Source: Methylobacterium oryzihabitans (GTDB taxonomy: Bacteria; Pseudomonadota; Alphaproteobacteria; Rhizobiales; Beijerinckiaceae). From it: a stretch of 64,000 bases of DNA. Of this stretch, positions 27,263 to 35,571 are shown piece by piece. Made by a program: the position numbers and the translations under genes. Within the stretch, counting starts at the first letter, position 1. Every line of letters starts with the position of its first letter. A model generated the notes under the pieces. That model made no database searches and was not told where the DNA came from. It saw only the letters and a list, made by a program, of their open reading frames with translations. Location: positions 1-64,000 of the forward strand of contig NZ_SACP01000007.1 of NCBI RefSeq assembly GCF_004004555.2, read 5' to 3'.

Positions 27263-28199
27263 CGATGTAAGCCTCCATCCGGCGCCGGGCGGCTTCGTCC
27301 GGCAGCCGGCCGCGGGCGGCGCCGAGGTTGTCCTCGGCATAGGCCACCCGGGCGGTGCCGGGCACCGGGCAGGTCACGGCCTCGTTCCCGAGGACGTACT
27401 TGAGGAAGAATTGCGGCCAGGTCGCGCAGTCGAACTCCGCGGCCCAGGGCGGCAGCTCGCGGCCCTTGACGAGGTTGAACAGCCGCTCGCGGCCGAACGG
27501 CACGTTGACCATCACGGCGACGCCGCGGTCGCGGGCCAGCGGCAGGATCCGCTCGGCCGCCGCGCGGGCATCGACCGCGTAGTTGACCTGGATCACGTCG
27601 AGCGCCTCGCGCCGCATCAGGGCTTCGAGGTCGGCGTATTGCCGCTCGGCCCAGGTGGTGGCGCCGAGGTAGCGGATGCGCCCGGCCGCCTTCATCTCGC
27701 GCAGGAGCGGCAACTGGGCGTCGGGGTCGATGAGGTTGTGGACCGCGATCAGGTCGATGCGGTCGGTGCCCATGCGGCGGAACGAGCGCTCGATCTGCGC
27801 CTGCCCCGCCTCGCGCCCCTGCGCCGCGACCTTGCCGCACAGGAAGACCTTGCCGCGCAGGTCCGAGCCGGCGAAGACCGCGCCCAGCACCTCCTCGGCC
27901 CGGCCGTAATCCGGCGCCGTGTCGACGACCCGGCCGCCGAGGGCGACGAAGCGGGCGACCGTCTCGCGCAGCGGCTCGACCCCGGGCCCGGCCGGATCGG
28001 TGTCGTAGCGCCGCGACGTGCCGATGCCGACGACCGGGATCGTCTCGCCCGAGGACGGGATCGGCCGCATCCGCAGCGGGCCGTCGGCCTCGGCGGCGCG
28101 GGCGTGGGGCACCGCGGCGCCGGTCATTGCGGCGGCAGCCATGGCGGCGCCAGCCATTGCGGCGCCAGCCGCCAGAACGGCGCGGCGGTCCGGATTCAT
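27252..28199 (-). CDS. Aldo/keto reductase with Tat signal
   Basis: 315 residues. The Tat signal MNPDRRAVLAAGAAMAGAA is followed by low-complexity Ala/Met repeats ending near HARAAEADG. The aldo/keto reductase barrel starts at IPVVGIGTSRRYD; the tetrad positions are visible in VVDTAPDYGRAEEVLG (Asp, Tyr), FLCGKVAA (Lys) and LIAVHNLID (His). The family reduces carbonyls with NADPH. It is the first gene of a coupled run with the Rossmann reductase and the carrier. Start ATG 28199 precedes the Arg pair. Confidence 0.88.
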   Translation of the reverse strand: MNPDRRAVLAAGAAMAGAAMAAAAMTGAAVPHARAAEADGPLRMRPIPSSGETIPVVGIGTSRRYDTDPAGPGVEPLRETVARFVALGGRVVDTAPDYGRAEEVLGAVFAGSDLRGKVFLCGKVAAQGREAGQAQIERSFRRMGTDRIDLIAVHNLIDPDAQLPLLREMKAAGRIRYLGATTWAERQYADLEALMRREALDVIQVNYAVDARAAAERILPLARDRGVAVMVNVPFGRERLFNLVKGRELPPWAAEFDCATWPQFFLKYVLGNEAVTCPVPGTARVAYAEDNLGAARGRLPDEAARRRMEAYIDGL

Positions 28200-28477
28200 G
28201 CGGGTTCCTCCCTCGCGAGCGGGCTGGTGCGTCCCCTGCGGGTGCGTTCGACCTCTGGTTGCCGATCGTAGGCGGGATTCGCGCGGCCGTCCCGGGGGAG
28301 CGGCGGAAAAATCACCGGCACGTCCCGTGGCGAAGCGCCCTGCTCGGCACGCGAGAAAGCCGGCCGGTGCCCGTCGGGGCCCGTTGCCGGCTTGGGTCTT
28401 TCGGGTGGGTGGGTGGGGCGCGATGCCCCGGGATCGACAGGGAGGCGCCGGACCCGAGGTCCGGGCCGCTTCGCGGC

Positions 28478-28705
28478 TCAGTGCGCCTCGCGCAGGGCCA
28501 CCGCGTTCGGCGTCAGGCCGAACCGCTCGGCGAGATGCCAGCGCAGCTCGCGGGACGAGTGGTAGCCGTAGCTGCTGTCGATGAGGTGGCTGACGTCGAT
28601 CGGCCGGCGGTCGTCGCCGAAGCGGCTGATGTGATCGACGTGGAAGGTCCGTCCGTCGTTGAACAGGGACGGGGCGCCGGAGCGCCGGGTGAACTCGAAC
28701 AACAT
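28478..28705 (-). CDS. Hypothetical protein, 75 aa
   Basis: Begins MLFEFTRRSGAPSLFNDGRT and includes RFGDDRRPIDVSHLIDSSYG, ending LTPNAVALREAH. A purine-rich stretch (GAGAAAAAGAAAAG) lies just upstream of the ATG and may serve as ribosome binding site. No family is recognised. It sits upstream of the AKR gene on the same strand after a 278-bp gap in which no other gene is seen. Confidence 0.55.
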   Translation of the reverse strand: MLFEFTRRSGAPSLFNDGRTFHVDHISRFGDDRRPIDVSHLIDSSYGYHSSRELRWHLAERFGLTPNAVALREAH

Positions 28706-28846
28706 GTCTTTTCTTTTTCTCTCTGAGTTGGCGCCCCGCGTCGCGGAGCGTCGTGTTTGGCGGGTCCCGATGGCGTCCCCGCAACCGATCGTTAACGCCC
28801 GATCCTCGTCGAGGATCCGGGGGCGCCGCGACCGGAGGGCGGCCGA

Positions 28847-29056
28847 TCAGGCCGCCTGCAGGTTGCCGGCCGAGACCTTGCCGCTGCGCTTGTCGGTCTG
28901 CATCTCGTAGGAGATCTTCTGACCCTCGACGAGCCCGCGCAGACCAGCCCGCTCGACGGCGGAGATGTGGACGAAGACGTCCTTCCCGCCGTTATCCGGC
29001 TGGATGAAGCCATAGCCCTTCTGGTCGTTGAACCACTTGACAGTACCGGTTTCCAC
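28847..29056 (-). CDS. Cold-shock domain protein (CspA family)
   Basis: 69 residues; a single OB-fold cold-shock domain: TGTVKWFNDQKGYGFIQPD with RNP1 (KGYGFIQ) and RNP2 (DVFVHIS), then GLVEGQKISYEMQ. Proteins of this family bind single-stranded RNA and DNA and melt RNA structure. The GTG start at 29056 is chosen because the domain begins immediately after it, with GAGGACGAG upstream. The approximately 200-bp leader before it could be a structured cold-shock leader, but no specific element was identified. Confidence 0.95.
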   Translation of the reverse strand: METGTVKWFNDQKGYGFIQPDNGGKDVFVHISAVERAGLRGLVEGQKISYEMQTDKRSGKVSAGNLQAA

Positions 29057-29257
29057 GTAGCTCGTCCTCAGTCTCGTGCCGAAAATCCCCTGCGAGCCGT
29101 CTCGAGGACGATCCGCAAAAAGCAACGATGAAGCTTGGGGAATGGCAGGGCTCTCACGCGGACCCCGGGTCCTCGACCCGATCCGTCAGCCCGTCGTCGC
29201 CAAGGGATATCTAGGGAGTCTCTGCGGCCTTAACAAGGCGGCGGGCGCCGGGCGCGC

Positions 29258-29464
29258 TCACTTGTTCTTGCGCGGGCGCTGGTCGGGGTCGATCCCGCCC
29301 TCGGGGGTGGTGTCGTTGTCGACGTCGCCCTCATAGGTGTTGGCGGCCTCCGGATCCTCGGGGTCGGCACCCGACAGCGTCGTGCCGGCGCTGCCGCCGA
29401 TGCCCGGATTGCCCTTCAGGTCGGCGTCGGTCGGGGTGGTGGTCTTCGGCTGCTTCGAGCTCAT
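29258..29464 (-). CDS. Small acidic hypothetical protein, 68 aa
   Basis: Begins MSSKQPKTTTPTDADLKGNP and continues with an Asp/Glu/Pro/Gly-rich, probably disordered sequence (SGADPEDPEAANTYEGDVD), ending with a basic RPRKNK tail. It lies 22 nt downstream of the DUF6496-like gene on the same strand. Function unknown; the composition resembles small stress-associated disordered proteins, but that is only an impression. Confidence 0.6.
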   Translation of the reverse strand: MSSKQPKTTTPTDADLKGNPGIGGSAGTTLSGADPEDPEAANTYEGDVDNDTTPEGGIDPDQRPRKNK

Positions 29465-29486
29465 GCGATGATCCTGTGCGGCGGCC

Positions 29487-29807
29487 TCAGCGGTTGAGCG
29501 CCCGTTCGAGTTCGTCCCGGCTCATCCGCGAGCGGCCGGGGATGTCGCGACGCTTCGCCTCGTCGTAGAGGGCGGCGCGGGTGGCGTGGCTGCGGGTCTC
29601 GCGCTCCTTGCGGCGTGTGCGCCGGAAGGTGGCGCGGTTGTCCGCCGGGCTCTCCTGGTTGGAGGTGCCGGCCTCGCGCAGCGCGATCGCGATGGCCTGC
29701 TTCGGGTTCGTCACCGGCCGCCCGTCGTTGCGCTCCAGCTCGCCCTCCTTGAAGGCGTGCATCACGCGGCCGATCGTGTCCTTCTGCGCCCTGGTCGGCG
29801 TGGCCAT
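29487..29807 (-). CDS. DUF6496/SAP-like small basic protein
   Basis: 106 residues. The first half (RAQKDTIGRVMHAFKEGEL, NPKQAIAIALREAG) resembles DUF6496-type small proteins. The C-terminal part, LYDEAKRRDIPGRSRMSRDE then LERALNR, resembles the Rho N-terminal/SAP-like helix-turn-helix that binds nucleic acid. GGAGGAC lies a few bases upstream of the ATG. A DNA- or RNA-associated role is inferred from the basic SAP-like tail. Confidence 0.7.
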   Translation of the reverse strand: MATPTRAQKDTIGRVMHAFKEGELERNDGRPVTNPKQAIAIALREAGTSNQESPADNRATFRRTRRKERETRSHATRAALYDEAKRRDIPGRSRMSRDELERALNR

Positions 29808-29980
29808 GGTCGTCCTCCGGGAATGGCCCGAGCAGCGCCCGCGGCGCCGGTGTCGTCCCGGTCAACGCCCGAACCGAGCCCATGTTCGGCGCCGTCGATC
29901 CGGTTCCGGGGCCGCACCCGCCTGTCGCATCCGCCGGCCGGGTCCCATATAGAGAGTCGTGTAGACGTATCGGGCGCTCC

Positions 29981-30364
29981 ATGGCGGGTATTTCTGTTTC
30001 CCTCGAAGGCTCCAACATCCAGCTCGCGTTCCAGAAGGACGATCAGGCCACCGCGGTCGTCATGGACGCGCGGGCGGCGCGCGCACTGGTGCGGGCGGTC
30101 GGCCAGCTCCTCATCGCGATCGACGAGCCGGACGAGGATGCGGGGAGCGACCCCGACGACGACATCGCCACCCTGGACGTGACGTCCTCGGCGATCGAGG
30201 TCGGGACCGACGAGAGCGGGCAGGCGGTCGTCGCGCTTCAGGCCGGCGCCCTGCCGCCGTTCCAGCTCCGGCTCACCGACGACGAGGCCCGCCACGTCGC
30301 CCGCAGCCTCGACGAGATCCTCAACGCGCCGCGCGACGTGCGCGCCTCGCACGGCGGCCATTGA
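29981..30364 (+). CDS. Hypothetical protein, 127 aa
   Basis: Begins MAGISVSLEGSNIQLAFQKD. Alternating hydrophobic strands and an acidic middle (DEPDEDAGSDPDDDIATLDV) suggest a small mostly-beta protein; the helix TDDEARHVARSLDEIL closes it. ATG 29981 is used; a longer in-frame start at 29882 lacks support. Divergent from the DUF6496-like gene. No family recognised. Confidence 0.65.
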   Translation: MAGISVSLEGSNIQLAFQKDDQATAVVMDARAARALVRAVGQLLIAIDEPDEDAGSDPDDDIATLDVTSSAIEVGTDESGQAVVALQAGALPPFQLRLTDDEARHVARSLDEILNAPRDVRASHGGH

Positions 30365-30412
30365 GGACGGCGGACCCGCAGGTCCGCCGCCCGCCGAGGC
30401 CCGCCGCGCGTC

Positions 30413-30682
30413 TCAGAAGCGGGTGCCCGGGTTGCTCGGCCCGCCCGGCAGGTAGTCGGGCTCCGAGCCCGGCCCGGCCGGATCGATGACCCCGGGATCG
30501 TTCACCGGGTAGGGCGAGCGCGGGCCGGTCGGGCCGGTATCCGGCAGGTCGTCGGGGTCCACCGGCGGCGGAAGGTCGCCCGGAATGCCGCCGCCGGGAT
30601 TCGGGTCCGGGATGCCCGGGTTGACCATGCCGTGAGCCGCGCTCCGCAGGGTCGTGTCCGCCTCGGCCATGTTCGTGAACAT
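30413..30682 (-). CDS. Small proline/glycine-rich hypothetical protein, 89 aa
   Basis: Begins MFTNMAEADTTLRSAAHGMV and then becomes Pro/Gly/Asp-rich (NPGIPDPNPGGGIPGDLPPP, GPGSEPDYLPGGPSNPGTRF), so it is probably disordered. A strong AGGAGG lies 7 nt before the ATG at 30682, supporting real translation. Divergent from the DJ-1-like gene. Function unknown. Confidence 0.6.
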   Translation of the reverse strand: MFTNMAEADTTLRSAAHGMVNPGIPDPNPGGGIPGDLPPPVDPDDLPDTGPTGPRSPYPVNDPGVIDPAGPGSEPDYLPGGPSNPGTRF

Positions 30683-30855
30683 GCGTCGCCTCCTCGCGCC
30701 GATGTGGGGGTGTGGAAGGGAAACAGGCCCGCCCCGAGGGGGGTTCCGGGTACGGCGGGACCACCGCCCTGCGGCCATCCGACCGCCGCGGCATCGCGGA
30801 ACCGCCCCCGGCACCGCCTGTTGCCCAGGCATCCCTCCAACTCCCGGAGCCAGCG

Positions 30856-31425
30856 ATGCCCGACATCCGGCAGGCGAAGATCCTCATCATGGCGACCGAC
30901 GGCTTCGAGCAGTCGGAGCTGGAAGTGCCGAAGGCGAGGCTGGCCGAGGCCGGCGCCACCGTGACGGTGGCGGCGCCCCGGTCCCGCCAGTCCCCCGACG
31001 CGATCCGCGGCTGGGACGAGACCGACTGGGGCCGCCCGGTCAAGGTCGACGCCGACATCGAGACCCTCGACGCGGGCGGGTTCGACGCCCTCGTCCTGCC
31101 CGGGGGGCAGATCAACCCCGACAAGCTGCGCCTGGAGCCGAAGGCGCTCGAGATCCTGAAGAGCTTCCTCGCCGGCGGCAAGGTCGTGGCCGCGATCTGC
31201 CACGCGCCGTGGCTGCTGGTCGAGGTCGGCGCCGTGAAGGGCCGCAAGGTGACGTCGTTCGCCTCGATCAGGACCGACGTGGTCAATGCCGGCGGCGACT
31301 GGCGCGACGAGGCGGTGGTGACCGACACGGGCATCATCACCAGCCGCAACCCCGGCGACCTCGACGCCTTCAGCGCCAAGATCATCGAGGAGGTGCAGGA
31401 GGGCCGCCACCGGCGCGCCGCCTGA
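30856..31425 (+). CDS. DJ-1/PfpI family protein
   Basis: 189 residues of the DJ-1/PfpI/YhbO family. The nucleophile elbow is AAICHAPWLL (Cys about residue 115, followed by His) and the conserved Glu lies in DGFEQSELEVP. Such proteins are linked to repair or detoxification of carbonyl stress, and some have glyoxalase III-like or protease-like activity. The Cys-His-Glu arrangement appears complete. An 18-bp hairpin begins 5 nt after the stop. Confidence 0.93.
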   Translation: MPDIRQAKILIMATDGFEQSELEVPKARLAEAGATVTVAAPRSRQSPDAIRGWDETDWGRPVKVDADIETLDAGGFDALVLPGGQINPDKLRLEPKALEILKSFLAGGKVVAAICHAPWLLVEVGAVKGRKVTSFASIRTDVVNAGGDWRDEAVVTDTGIITSRNPGDLDAFSAKIIEEVQEGRHRRAA

Positions 31426-31429
31426 CGCC

Positions 31430-31562
31430 TGCTGCGAAATCCGGAAGATTGCTTCCGGATTTCGCAGCACGAGCCCGCGCGGCGCATGAGCGAAGCCGAT
31501 TTCCGCGTCGCGAAAGCGATCCCCCGGGATCGCCGAGCGATCGATCGGAAATCGCATGAGCG
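31430..31562. repeat. Family B repeat with 18-bp hairpin after DJ-1-like gene
   Basis: Begins with a perfect inverted repeat, TGCTGCGAAATCCGGAAG and CTTCCGGATTTCGCAGCA around ATTG (31430-31469), directly after the DJ-1-like stop, then the family core GAGCCCGCGCGGCGCATGAG and GAAGCCGATTTCCGCGTCGC. The stem could terminate the upstream transcript. It separates the DJ-1-like gene from the CoA-transferase gene. Confidence 0.7.
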
Positions 31563-31663
31563 GGGCAGGCCCGGCGCCGCGGCGCTTGGTGCCTGCCCCC
31601 GACCTCCTCTAGACAAGGTCCCGCGACCCCGAACGGGGCGCCGCCACGTCCCGAGGAGCGCCC

Positions 31664-32836
31664 GTGCACAAGCCACTCGCCGGCATCAAGGTCCTGGAAC
31701 TCGCCCGCATCCTGGCCGGGCCGTGGATCGGCCAGCTCCTCGCCGATCTCGGCGCCGACGTTGTCAAGATCGAGCGGCCGGGAGCCGGCGACGACACCCG
31801 CTCCTGGGGACCGCCCTTCGTCGAGGCGGCGGACGGGGGCCATCTCTCGGCGTCGTATTTCCACTCGACCAACCGCGGCAAGCGCTCGGTCGCGGCCGAT
31901 TTCGAGACCGCCGAGGGCCAAGCGGTGGTGCGGCGGCTCGCCGCCCATGCCGACGTGGTGATCGAGAACTTCAAGGTCGGCGGGCTGAAGAAGTACGGGC
32001 TCGACCACGAATCGCTGCGGGCGCTCAACCCGCGCCTCGTCACCTGCTCGGTCACCGGGTTCGGCCAGGACGGCCCCTACGCGCCGCGGGCCGGCTACGA
32101 CTTCATGATCCAGGGCCTCGGGGGCATCATGTCGCTCACCGGCGAGCCCGCCGGCGAGCCGGTGAAGAACGCGGTCGCCTTCGCGGACGTGTTCACCGGG
32201 GTCTACGGCACCGTCGCGATCCTCGCCGCGCTCCAGGGCCGCCACGCCACCGGCGCGGGCTGCCACATCGACATGGCGCTCCTCGACACCCAGGTCTCGG
32301 TGCTCGGCAACCAGGCCCTGGTCTATCTCGTCTCGGGCCTGCTGCCGCCGAGGATGGGCAACGAGCACACCAGCATCGTGCCCTATCAGGTGTTTCCGAC
32401 CCGCGACGGCCACGTCATCGTCGCCTGCGGCAACGACGGCCAGTTCGCGAAGTTCTGCGGCGTGCTCGGCACCCGGTGGCACGAGGACCCGGACTACGCC
32501 ACCAATCCCGGCCGGGTGACCCGCCGCGAGACGCTGATCCCGCTCATCGCCGCCGAGACCCGCCGCCACGCCAAGGTCGACCTGCTCGCCGGCCTCGCCG
32601 CGGTCAACGTGCCGAGCGGGCCGATCAACGACCTCGCCGAGGTGTTCGAGGATCCGCAGGTGGTGCATCGCGGCCTGCGCCTCGACCTGCCCGAGCCGCG
32701 GGCGAAGGGCGGCAGCGTGCCGACGGTGCGCTCGCCGATCGTCATCGACGGCGAGCCGATGGTGGCGCGGACCGCCCCGCCGCAGGTCGGCGACCATACC
32801 GAGAGCGTGCTCGCCGACCCGGCCTGGGGCGGGTGA
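31664..32836 (+). CDS. CaiB/BaiF (class III) CoA-transferase
   Basis: 390 residues from a GTG start at 31664 with GAGGAG upstream. Landmarks: GIKVLELARILAGPWIGQLL, ADVVKIERPGAGDDTRSWGP, ENFKVGGLKKYGL, GYDFMIQGLGGIMSLTGEP. The catalytic Asp of the formyl-CoA transferase family corresponds to Asp175 in VAFADVFTG. The enzyme moves CoA between carboxylic acids through an aspartyl-CoA intermediate; donor and acceptor are not deducible. It has no obvious operon partner and follows a family B repeat. Confidence 0.92.
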   Translation: MHKPLAGIKVLELARILAGPWIGQLLADLGADVVKIERPGAGDDTRSWGPPFVEAADGGHLSASYFHSTNRGKRSVAADFETAEGQAVVRRLAAHADVVIENFKVGGLKKYGLDHESLRALNPRLVTCSVTGFGQDGPYAPRAGYDFMIQGLGGIMSLTGEPAGEPVKNAVAFADVFTGVYGTVAILAALQGRHATGAGCHIDMALLDTQVSVLGNQALVYLVSGLLPPRMGNEHTSIVPYQVFPTRDGHVIVACGNDGQFAKFCGVLGTRWHEDPDYATNPGRVTRRETLIPLIAAETRRHAKVDLLAGLAAVNVPSGPINDLAEVFEDPQVVHRGLRLDLPEPRAKGGSVPTVRSPIVIDGEPMVARTAPPQVGDHTESVLADPAWGG

Positions 32837-32919
32837 GACGCAATGCCGTGCGCCGCGCGGCGTGGTAGCGTATCCGTCGCGACGGTGAGGCCGTCGCCCG
32901 ACCGAGGGTGTGCCGCCCG

Positions 32920-33672
32920 ATGACCGCTGTGGCGTTCGACACGCTGAAATTCGCCCGCACGCTGCGCGATCAGGCCGGGATGCCGGCCGAGCAGGCGGAG
33001 GGCCTCGCCGGCGCGATGGCCGAGGCGCTCCAGGGCGACCTCGCCCGCAAGAGCGATCTCGACGTGCTCGGAAACGATCTTCGGACCCGCTTCGACGCCC
33101 TGCGGGCCGAGATGAAGTCGAATTTCGAGCGCCACACCGCGGACACCGCGGCCAGAATCGATGCCCTGCGCGACGAGACGGCTGCCGGCTTCGAGCGTCA
33201 AAGCTCGGCAACGACGGCCAGCATCAACGCCTTGCGGGCTGAGACGACGGCCAGCATCGACGCCCTGCGGGCTGAGACGACCGACCGCATCGAGGATCTG
33301 CGGGCTGAAACCAAGTCGAGCATCGAGGGCCTGCGGGCCGAAACCAAGTCGAGCATCGAGGGCCTGCGGGCCGAGATGAAGTCGAACTTCGAGCGTCAGA
33401 AATCGGACACGACAGCCAGCGTCGAGGCTTTGCGGGCAGAGACAAAATCAGGCATCGAAGCTTTGCGCGTTGAGATGAAATCCGGCATCGATGGGCTGAG
33501 ATCGGAAACCAGTTCGCGCATCGATGGCTTGCGGATCGACATGAAGGCTGTCGAGGCAAAGATCGAGTCGACCAAGAGCGACGTCATCAAGTGGGTCGCA
33601 GGCATGATCGGCTTCCAGACCCTGGCGGTGATCGGCGCCGTGATCGCGCTGGCCCGCCTCATCCGGCCGTGA
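32920..33672 (+). CDS. Coiled-coil membrane protein with 11-residue repeats (DUF1640/CCDC90-like)
   Basis: 250 residues. The N-terminus (MTAVAFDTLKFARTLRDQAG, then MPAEQAEGLAGAMAEALQGD) matches the DUF1640/CCDC90 family. The centre (about 70-200) is a series of 11-residue repeats of the type ALRAETKSSIE, with two neighbouring 33-nt DNA copies near 33317-33382 almost identical. A C-terminal membrane helix (FQTLAVIGAVIALARLI) anchors it. Hendecad repeats form right-handed coiled coils, so a rod-like anchored oligomer is likely. ATG 32920 is used; a GTG at 32908 is too close to its GAGG. Confidence 0.85.
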   Translation: MTAVAFDTLKFARTLRDQAGMPAEQAEGLAGAMAEALQGDLARKSDLDVLGNDLRTRFDALRAEMKSNFERHTADTAARIDALRDETAAGFERQSSATTASINALRAETTASIDALRAETTDRIEDLRAETKSSIEGLRAETKSSIEGLRAEMKSNFERQKSDTTASVEALRAETKSGIEALRVEMKSGIDGLRSETSSRIDGLRIDMKAVEAKIESTKSDVIKWVAGMIGFQTLAVIGAVIALARLIRP

Positions 33673-33709
33673 CACGCGGTCCTGCGACCAAGGACACGAA
33701 AGGACCACC

Positions 33710-35386
33710 ATGGCCGAGGAGCCGCGCCCGCGCACCGGCGGACAGATCCTGATCGACCAGCTCGCGATCCACGGTGCCGCCGACATCTTCTGCGTGCCGG
33801 GCGAGAGCTACCTCGCCGCCCTCGACGCGCTGCACGATTCGCCGATCCGCCTCACCGTCTGCCGCCAGGAGGGCGGGGCCGCGATGATGGCGGAGGCCGC
33901 CGGCAAGCTCACCGGGCGGCCGGGGCTGTGCTTCGTCACCCGCGGGCCGGGGGCGATGAACGCCGCGCCGGGCCTGCACGTCGCCCGCCAGGACTCGACC
34001 CCGCTGATCCTGTTCGTCGGCCAGATCGAGCGGGCGGCGCGGGAGCGCGAGGCGTTTCAGGAACTCGACTACCGGGCGGTGTTCGGCACGGTCGCCAAGT
34101 GGGTGACCGAGGTCGACGACCCCGCCCGACTGCCGGAGGTCGTCTCGCGCGCCTTCCACACCGCCGTCGCCGGCCGGCCCGGCCCTGTGGTGGTCGCGCT
34201 GCCGGAGGACGTGCTGACCGAGACCGCGACGGTCGCCGACGCCTCGCCGTACCGGCCGGTCGAGACGCACCCGGCGCTCGCCCAGATGGTGAAGCTCCAG
34301 ACCCTCCTGCGCGAGGCCGAGCGGCCGCTGGCGATCCTCGGCGGCAGCCGCTGGAGCGCCGAGGCGGTGCGCCGCTTCGCCCGCTTCGCCGACCTGTTCC
34401 GGCTCCCGGTCGCCTGCTCGTTCCGCCGCCAGGGCCTGTTTCCGGCCGACCACCCGTCCTATGCCGGCGATCTCGGCCTCGGGGTCAATCCGGCGCTGCT
34501 GGCGCGCATCCGCGAGGCCGACCTGCTGCTGCTGGTCGGTGGCCGGCTGTCCGAGATCCCGTCGCAGGGCTACACCCTGCTCGGGATCCCCGAGCCGGGC
34601 CGGCGCCTCGTCCACGTCCACCCGGACCCGGAGGAACTCGGCCGGGTCTACAGCCCGCATCTCGCGATCAACGCCGCCCCCGGCGCCTTCGCGGCGGCGA
34701 TCGAGACCGTGCAGCCGCCCGCCCGCCTGCCCTGGGAGGACGGAACTGCGCAGGCCCATGCGGGCTACCGCGCCTGGAGCGATCCGACCCGGATCACCAC
34801 GCCCGGCGCGCTCCAGATGGGCGGGGTGATGACGCATCTGCGCGAGACGCTGCCGGCCGACACGATCTTCTGCAACGGCGCCGGCAACTTCGCGACCTGG
34901 GTCCACCGCTTCTGGCCCTTCCGCGCCGTCGACGGCCAGCTCGCGCCGACCTCGGGCTCGATGGGCTACGGCGTGCCGGCCGGCGTCGCCGCCAAGCGCC
35001 TGCGCCCGGATCGCACCGTCGTGGTGGTGGCCGGCGACGGCGACTTCCTGATGAACGGGCAGGAATTCGCCACCGCGGTCCAGTACGACCTGCCGCTGAT
35101 CGTGATCCTGGTCGACAACGGCATGTACGGCACGATCCGGATGCACCAGGAGCGGGAGTATCCCGGCCGCGTCTCCGGCACCGCCCTGCGCAATCCGGAC
35201 TTTGCCGCCTACGCGACCGCCTTCGGCGGCTACGGCGAGCGGGTCGAGCGCACCGAGGATTTTCCCGCCGCCCTCGCCCGTGCCCGGGCCAGTGGTTTGC
35301 CGGCGATCCTTCACTGCCCGACCGACCCCGAGGCGATCACCCCGACCACGACGATTCAGGCGCTGCGGGGAGCCAAGCGCCCCTGA
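33710..35386 (+). CDS. Thiamine-diphosphate-dependent enzyme (acetolactate synthase-like)
   Basis: 558 residues with the three-domain ThDP architecture: the N-terminal PYR domain has the catalytic Glu54 in CRQEGGAAMMAEAAG, a central domain follows, and the C-terminal PP domain has the ThDP/Mg motif GDGDFLMNGQEFATA ending VDNGMYGTI. Closest in style to acetolactate synthase large subunits and related carboligases or decarboxylases. No small regulatory subunit is adjacent, so a non-biosynthetic 2-oxo-acid enzyme is likely. ATG 33710 lies 37 nt after the coiled-coil gene, which may be co-transcribed. Confidence 0.9.
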   Translation: MAEEPRPRTGGQILIDQLAIHGAADIFCVPGESYLAALDALHDSPIRLTVCRQEGGAAMMAEAAGKLTGRPGLCFVTRGPGAMNAAPGLHVARQDSTPLILFVGQIERAAREREAFQELDYRAVFGTVAKWVTEVDDPARLPEVVSRAFHTAVAGRPGPVVVALPEDVLTETATVADASPYRPVETHPALAQMVKLQTLLREAERPLAILGGSRWSAEAVRRFARFADLFRLPVACSFRRQGLFPADHPSYAGDLGLGVNPALLARIREADLLLLVGGRLSEIPSQGYTLLGIPEPGRRLVHVHPDPEELGRVYSPHLAINAAPGAFAAAIETVQPPARLPWEDGTAQAHAGYRAWSDPTRITTPGALQMGGVMTHLRETLPADTIFCNGAGNFATWVHRFWPFRAVDGQLAPTSGSMGYGVPAGVAAKRLRPDRTVVVVAGDGDFLMNGQEFATAVQYDLPLIVILVDNGMYGTIRMHQEREYPGRVSGTALRNPDFAAYATAFGGYGERVERTEDFPAALARARASGLPAILHCPTDPEAITPTTTIQALRGAKRP

Positions 35387-35403
35387 TTCACGGTTGCAGG
35401 AAC

Positions 35404-35449
35404 GCGCCGGCCGTGCTTTGCGGTTGAATCACCGCAGGCCGGCCGGCGC
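35404..35449 (+). terminator. Possible terminator hairpin after ThDP enzyme
   Basis: GCGCCGGCC (35404) pairs with GGCCGGCGC (ending 35449), with a smaller inner palindrome (TGCGGTTGAATCACCGCA). It lies 18 nt after the stop. There is no T-run, so a Rho-independent function is uncertain. Confidence 0.4.
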
Positions 35450-35571
35450 GGGCCATCCCCGTGGCCTTCGACCGGCACGGTCGGGATTGCCGGCAATCTG
35501 TCGTGGCGGACCGTCACGGAGATGCAATCGAACCCGACCATGACGGGCCGCGGCACGAGGAGACATCGCCC

